From the NCBI GenBank assembly GCA_026386835.1, contig JAPLMV010000145.1, forward strand, positions 1 to 8,719: DNA of 8,719 bases, read 5' to 3'. The translations under genes and the position numbers were made by a program. The notes beneath the pieces were generated by a model. That model made no database searches. It was not told the origin of the DNA and saw only the letters and a list, made by a program, of their open reading frames with translations. Positions 5,669 through 8,719 of this stretch are shown here, in pieces (position 1 is the stretch's first letter; each line of letters starts with the position of its first letter). This stretch comes from Planctomycetota bacterium. Its GTDB lineage: Bacteria; Planctomycetota; Phycisphaerae; Sedimentisphaerales; Anaerobacaceae.

Positions 5669-5674
5669 ATTATA
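5669..5674 (-). promoter_or_regulatory. Candidate -10 box for the nuclease gene
   Basis: A perfect TATAAT lies on the minus strand 23 nt upstream of the ATG. It would give a leader of roughly 17 nt carrying the ribosome site. No good -35 box is found at 16-18 nt, so activation by another factor or a chance match is possible. Confidence 0.42.
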
Positions 5675-5817
5675 CAATCTGCCCAAAACAGAAAACACAA
5701 ACTGCCGAAAGCAGTATACCACCAAACGCTAATCAGGACAAGAATTCAGCAATAAGGCTTGCAAATTATGGGGCGTGTATTGATTTATCCGGTATCGGCG
5801 GTACTGGAAAAGCGAGG

Positions 5818-6228
5818 TTATTTTTGGTTTTTTTGTTCAAGGAAAGCGGTTAGGATTTCGGCGGCGGCGATGGCATCGAGCCGCTTTTTCTTTTTACCTC
5901 TCGTAAGTTCAGTACCAGCAAGCTTTTCCTTCGCAGCGAAGGTACTCAGCCGTTCGTCCTGAAAATAAACGGGAACTTCAATAAGCTTCTTCAACTGCTC
6001 AGCAAACCGGGTAACAAGTTTTGCCTGCGGGCCTGCAGAATCATCCATATTCAAAGGCAGACCCATTACAATACCGCCGATACCTTCTGCCTTGACTAAT
6101 TCAGCGATTTTTTCAAGCAGGCCATTTTGCCCCGCAATAACAGACAACGGCGAGCAGAATGTTTCCGTAGGGTCGCAAATTGCAAGCCCTGTCTGCTTTA
6201 ATCCATAATCGATAGCCAGGTATCTCAT
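5818..6228 (-). CDS. ruvX: RuvX/YqgF family RNase H-fold nuclease
   Basis: The 136-residue protein has the usual length and motifs of YqgF/RuvX: AIDYGLKQTGLA (5-16), GLPLNMDDSAGPQA (56-69), DERLST (91-96) and KKKRLDAIAAAEIL (113-126). The presumed acidic catalytic residues are D7, E92 and D118. Members are linked to pre-16S rRNA 5'-end maturation in E. coli and to Holliday-junction resolution in others; the sequence cannot separate these roles. It follows the guanylyltransferase gene by 39 nt and is probably the last gene of that operon. Its ribosome site is weak (AGGA about 10 nt before the ATG), and I see no intrinsic terminator in the 172 nt that follow. Confidence 0.93.
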   Translation of the reverse strand: MRYLAIDYGLKQTGLAICDPTETFCSPLSVIAGQNGLLEKIAELVKAEGIGGIVMGLPLNMDDSAGPQAKLVTRFAEQLKKLIEVPVYFQDERLSTFAAKEKLAGTELTRGKKKKRLDAIAAAEILTAFLEQKNQK

Positions 6229-6267
6229 TGGTATTGCGTCCTGCGTATAGCCTGTGCCATAAAGGGA

Positions 6268-7356
6268 TTATAAGAATTTTTCACTGTTATGCTGTTTTAT
6301 GAGGTCGAGCAGTTCCTTTAATCTGTTGGCCTGGTCGGCATGGCAAATCAGCGTAGCATCGGGGCTGTGGGCGATGATGATATTATCAAGGCCGATAGCG
6401 GCTATAAGATGGTTTTTGTCTTCGGTTACGACGATGCTGTTTTTGCAGTCGAGCAGGCGGCTTTGGCCGGCCACGACTACGTTGTTATCCTTGTCGGAGC
6501 TTATGATGTCAGCAAGGGCGGCATAGGAGCCGATATCGAGCCAGCGGCAGTCGAGTTTTATGGCGTAGACGTTTTTGGCCTTTTCCATTACGCCGAAATC
6601 GATGCTGATTTTGGGCAGCTTGGGAAACCATTCCTCGAGTATCTGCTTTTGGTTTGGACTGTCCCAGCCGCGCTGAATAGTACGCAACGGCTCTACGGCA
6701 CCGGGCAGAAACTTTTCGATATTGGCTAAAATGGTTCTGGCCTTCCAGACAAACATTCCTGAATTCCAGAGATATTTGCCGGTCGCAAGATATTTCTTTG
6801 CTGTTCCATCGTCAGGTTTTTCGATGAAGGTCTCAACTCTGTAGATTTTGTTTTCACAGTGTGGACATTTGCGGACAGAGGCAAGTTTTATATAGCCCAG
6901 TTGGGTGCTTGGAAATGTCGGCTGGATGCCGAAGGTAATCATATCATCGGGGTTGTTGTTGACAAAGGTCAGTGCGTCTTTTACAGCTTTTTGGAATACT
7001 TCCTTCGGCTCGATGAGCTGGTCTGCGGTAACTACGACCATTGTGGCATCCGGGTCATATTTGGAGAGAATGGCAGCAGCCAGGCCGATGGCGCCTGCTG
7101 TGTCGCGAACAACGGGTTCAGCAATAACATTGTCGAAGGGCAGGCCGGACGAACTTTCTCGGATGAGGTCGACGTAGCCTGCGTTGGTGAGGATGAGTAT
7201 GTTGCGTTTGTCAAACATCGGGCTAAGCCGCTCGAAGCAGTCCTGCAAAAGCGTCAGGCCGTGCAGGAGTTTGAGCACCTGCTTGGGGCGTTTTTCCCTG
7301 CTCAGAGGCCACAATCTTTTTCCTGTTCCTCCTGCCATTATTACCGCATAATTCAT
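6268..7356 (-). CDS. manC: Mannose-1-phosphate guanylyltransferase
   Basis: The enzyme makes GDP-mannose from GTP and mannose-1-phosphate in the cytoplasm, feeding polysaccharide and glycoconjugate synthesis. The 362-residue protein carries the nucleotidyltransferase signature MAGGTGKRLWPLSREKRPKQ (7-26), the metal-binding TADQ (110-113; D112), FIEKPDD (177-183), YLWNSGMFVW (195-204) and SIDFGVMEKA (251-260). The usual ADH reads ADQ at 111-113. A CPHC (164-167) sits in the loop before the EKP motif, where I do not expect it. There is no fused phosphomannose isomerase domain, so this is the short single-function form. The start is the ATG at 7354-7356 with AAGGG (7364-7368) 7 nt upstream; a longer in-frame extension to 7437 would run into the upstream transporter gene and is rejected. 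It lies 14 nt after the transporter stop. Confidence 0.92.
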   Translation of the reverse strand: MNYAVIMAGGTGKRLWPLSREKRPKQVLKLLHGLTLLQDCFERLSPMFDKRNILILTNAGYVDLIRESSSGLPFDNVIAEPVVRDTAGAIGLAAAILSKYDPDATMVVVTADQLIEPKEVFQKAVKDALTFVNNNPDDMITFGIQPTFPSTQLGYIKLASVRKCPHCENKIYRVETFIEKPDDGTAKKYLATGKYLWNSGMFVWKARTILANIEKFLPGAVEPLRTIQRGWDSPNQKQILEEWFPKLPKISIDFGVMEKAKNVYAIKLDCRWLDIGSYAALADIISSDKDNNVVVAGQSRLLDCKNSIVVTEDKNHLIAAIGLDNIIIAHSPDATLICHADQANRLKELLDLIKQHNSEKFL

Positions 7357-7363
7357 TTTTGAA

Positions 7364-7368
7364 CCCTT
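7364..7368 (-). promoter_or_regulatory. Ribosome site deciding the manC start
   Basis: AAGGG lies 7 nt before the ATG at 7356 in the short gap after the transporter gene. It supports the shorter start over the in-frame extension. Confidence 0.6.
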
Positions 7369-7370
7369 TT

Positions 7371-8375
7371 TCAAGCGAGAACAAAGAATAATATCGGCAC
7401 AACGATTGCAATAAAAATCACCGTTGTTGCCACCCAAAGAGCGCTGGCCAAAGGGCCATCCAAATCAAAGACGTTGCTCATAGTAACCATAAGCACAGCA
7501 CTTGGACAGGCGGACAGAACAATAACGACCTTTTTAACCAAGTTGGTCAAATCATGGCCTGTCAGTGTCAAGAGCCATAGAAGCACTAACGCAACCAATG
7601 GCGTTAAGAGAAATTTTACCGCAGCGAGCGGAAAATACAAGTTTATATAGTTTTTAATGCGTGAGAAATTCACCCGCAGCCCGATTGCAAAGAATGATAA
7701 ACTTGAGGCAGTGTAAACGAAAATATCAACGATATGAAAATCTGTTATAAAATCCGGCTGCTTAATACCCTTGAAATTCAGGATTAAGGCTATTATTGTG
7801 GCCGGCAGCGAGAGCATTCGCGGGTCGAGAAGCTCTATCGGTTTAAACTTTTCCGCAGAACCGCTGAGGCGAAGCTCGCGAATTTTAAGCAGCGGAAAAA
7901 AGACCAGACACGCCGTCGGCATCCAAAGCACAGAATAAATATTTGCAAGTCCCAGTCCCTGCGTGCCGAACAGAGCAAAACAAACAAACGCCCCGCCGGT
8001 ATAACCGAGATTGCTAAGCCCCCCTGCCAAAATGAGAGTCAGGCGGCTTTTATGGTCGAGTTTGAAAAGTGAAAAAATTGTCGCCGAGCCAGTCGTGATT
8101 CCGAGCATCATTACGATGCCGATTATCGGCAGCCATACGAGGTCGCGTGAAAGCGGAATCTGCCAGATTATCAGTAATGCTATGAGCCATTCGAGAAAAA
8201 TCAAAACAGCTGTCATAATGATTTTGGCCCAGCGTTCCGAGACACCAAATCTATTGCCTGCAATACAGCCGGCAAGAACGCCGCCGACAAGTACGACAAA
8301 CATACCTGCAAGGCGAATATTGACAATATGCCCATCGGACAAAGCCGCTATAGTATTGGAAACCGCTGAATGCAT
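7371..8375 (-). CDS. AEC-family (auxin efflux carrier-type) membrane transporter
   Basis: The 334-residue protein is hydrophobic nearly throughout, with about nine to ten membrane segments in two halves separated by a charged loop (about 163-187). Features recalling the AEC family are SNLGYTGGAFVCFALFG (121-137), the unwound-helix-like ASSLSFFAIGLRV (223-235) and ACPSAVLMVTMSNVFDLD (289-306). AEC members carry organic anions or hormones; the substrate here cannot be read from sequence. The N terminus is less typical, so membership in the wider BART superfamily is the safer statement. The ATG shares one base with the pgi stop (TGATG at 8373-8377), pointing to translational coupling; the nearest purine-rich site, GGGGAG at 8387-8392, lies 11 nt upstream. 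Placement between pgi and manC hints at a carbohydrate-linked role, but this is inference. Confidence 0.7.
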   Translation of the reverse strand: MHSAVSNTIAALSDGHIVNIRLAGMFVVLVGGVLAGCIAGNRFGVSERWAKIIMTAVLIFLEWLIALLIIWQIPLSRDLVWLPIIGIVMMLGITTGSATIFSLFKLDHKSRLTLILAGGLSNLGYTGGAFVCFALFGTQGLGLANIYSVLWMPTACLVFFPLLKIRELRLSGSAEKFKPIELLDPRMLSLPATIIALILNFKGIKQPDFITDFHIVDIFVYTASSLSFFAIGLRVNFSRIKNYINLYFPLAAVKFLLTPLVALVLLWLLTLTGHDLTNLVKKVVIVLSACPSAVLMVTMSNVFDLDGPLASALWVATTVIFIAIVVPILFFVLA

Positions 8376-8719
8376 CAGACAAGATACTCCCCGTCAATTT
8401 TTGTGACAGGCTGAATTTTCTGTGCCAGTTCCTTGTACTTTTCGTCGCCCATAAGTGCCAGTGTCGCATCCTTGCCGAGTTCGACAGCCGGCTGGTCGTA
8501 GGTGTTGATGCCGAACAGCTCGCCTGCGATTGAGGTTGTTACCTCGTAGAGGCAAATGAACTGGCCGACAGTGTAGGCATTTATGCTGTCGAAAAGAATG
8601 GTCATGCAGGGACGTTTATCCTGGACAAGTGCATATTCGGTGGCTTTCTTTTCGCTGTTTAAGAGTTTGCTTAAGTCGGCGCCGGCGAGAAACGACAGTT
8701 CCGGTGCACAATCGGCGGC
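8375..8719 (-). CDS. pgi: Glucose-6-phosphate isomerase, C-terminal end (partial)
   Basis: The frame runs off the right edge, leaving the last 114 residues of an enzyme of usually 450-550. Visible family features are DKRPCMTILFDSINAYTVGQF, then the signature GINTYDQPAVELGK, whose lysine corresponds to the conserved C-terminal catalytic lysine of the family. An in-frame ATG at 8603-8605 lies inside this conserved part and is not the start. The enzyme interconverts glucose-6-phosphate and fructose-6-phosphate in the cytoplasm. The stop overlaps the start of the transporter gene by one base, making pgi the earliest visible gene of the pgi-transporter-manC-ruvX operon. The usual FDQPGVE is YDQPAVE here. 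Confidence 0.9.
   Translation of the reverse strand, partial: AADCAPELSFLAGADLSKLLNSEKKATEYALVQDKRPCMTILFDSINAYTVGQFICLYEVTTSIAGELFGINTYDQPAVELGKDATLALMGDEKYKELAQKIQPVTKIDGEYLV

Noticed and set aside
5675..5817. tRNA or small RNA between ruvX and the nuclease gene
   Set aside because: No cloverleaf, CCA end or strong stem with a T-run was found. The stretch seems plain spacer apart from the -10 box at its edge.
6859..7362. A 167-residue plus-strand open frame
   Set aside because: It is antisense to manC, whose motifs are clear. It has no ribosome site or recognisable domain and arises from the codon pattern of the real gene.
7357..7437. N-terminal extension of manC by 27 residues
   Set aside because: It would overlap the end of the transporter gene and precedes the family's usual start. 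The ATG at 7356 has a properly spaced ribosome site.
8375..8605. A complete small 76-residue gene starting at 8605
   Set aside because: The frame stays open to 8719, and the residues upstream of this ATG match glucose-6-phosphate isomerase, so it is the end of pgi.

Overview
The window looks like a chromosomal stretch of a Gram-negative bacterium. It has a lipid-anchored OmpA-type protein, a type IV prepilin peptidase, and full housekeeping genes for arginine and sugar-phosphate metabolism. The long prepilin peptidase with a wide insertion, the roomy gene spacing and the repeat-rich 0.9 kb gap fit Planctomycetota (Phycisphaerae-like) best. This is an inference from style, not from a marker gene, and I hold it at about even confidence.

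Layout. (1) 2-925 (+): the 3' end of a ComEC/Rec2-type DNA-uptake gene, entering from the left edge. It converges on a minus-strand cluster across a shared hairpin terminator at 928-954. (2) 4123 down to 994 (-): argG, prepilin peptidase (pilD-like) and an OmpA-family lipoprotein, separated by 33 and 40 nt and probably one transcript. (3) 4124-5021: an 898 bp gap without a credible gene. It holds a probable argG promoter and leader hairpin, an eleven-unit TCCAAAG-type array phased at about one DNA helical turn, two boxA-like RNA antitermination motifs, 9-bp CRCRGATTT repeats at two places, and a duplicated composite module made of a 20-bp direct repeat followed by four 7-bp units. (4) 5022-5645 (-): a stand-alone NucS-type (DUF91) PD-(D/E)XK nuclease with an unfamiliar N-terminal domain and its own -10 box. 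(5) 8719 down to 5818 (-): pgi (3' end only), an AEC-type membrane transporter, mannose-1-phosphate guanylyltransferase and ruvX. These are packed with a 1-nt overlap and gaps of 14 and 39 nt, so they look like one operon.

How the genes fit together. Pgi and the guanylyltransferase sit on the route glucose-6-P, fructose-6-P, mannose-6-P, mannose-1-P, GDP-mannose, so the right-hand operon points to GDP-mannose supply for surface polysaccharide; ruvX seems a housekeeping passenger. ComEC and prepilin peptidase both belong to natural DNA uptake through type IV pili, but here they are on opposite strands and not co-transcribed.

I see no complete mobile element, CRISPR array, tRNA or rRNA. The least explained parts are the repeat-built gap and the adjacent nuclease.
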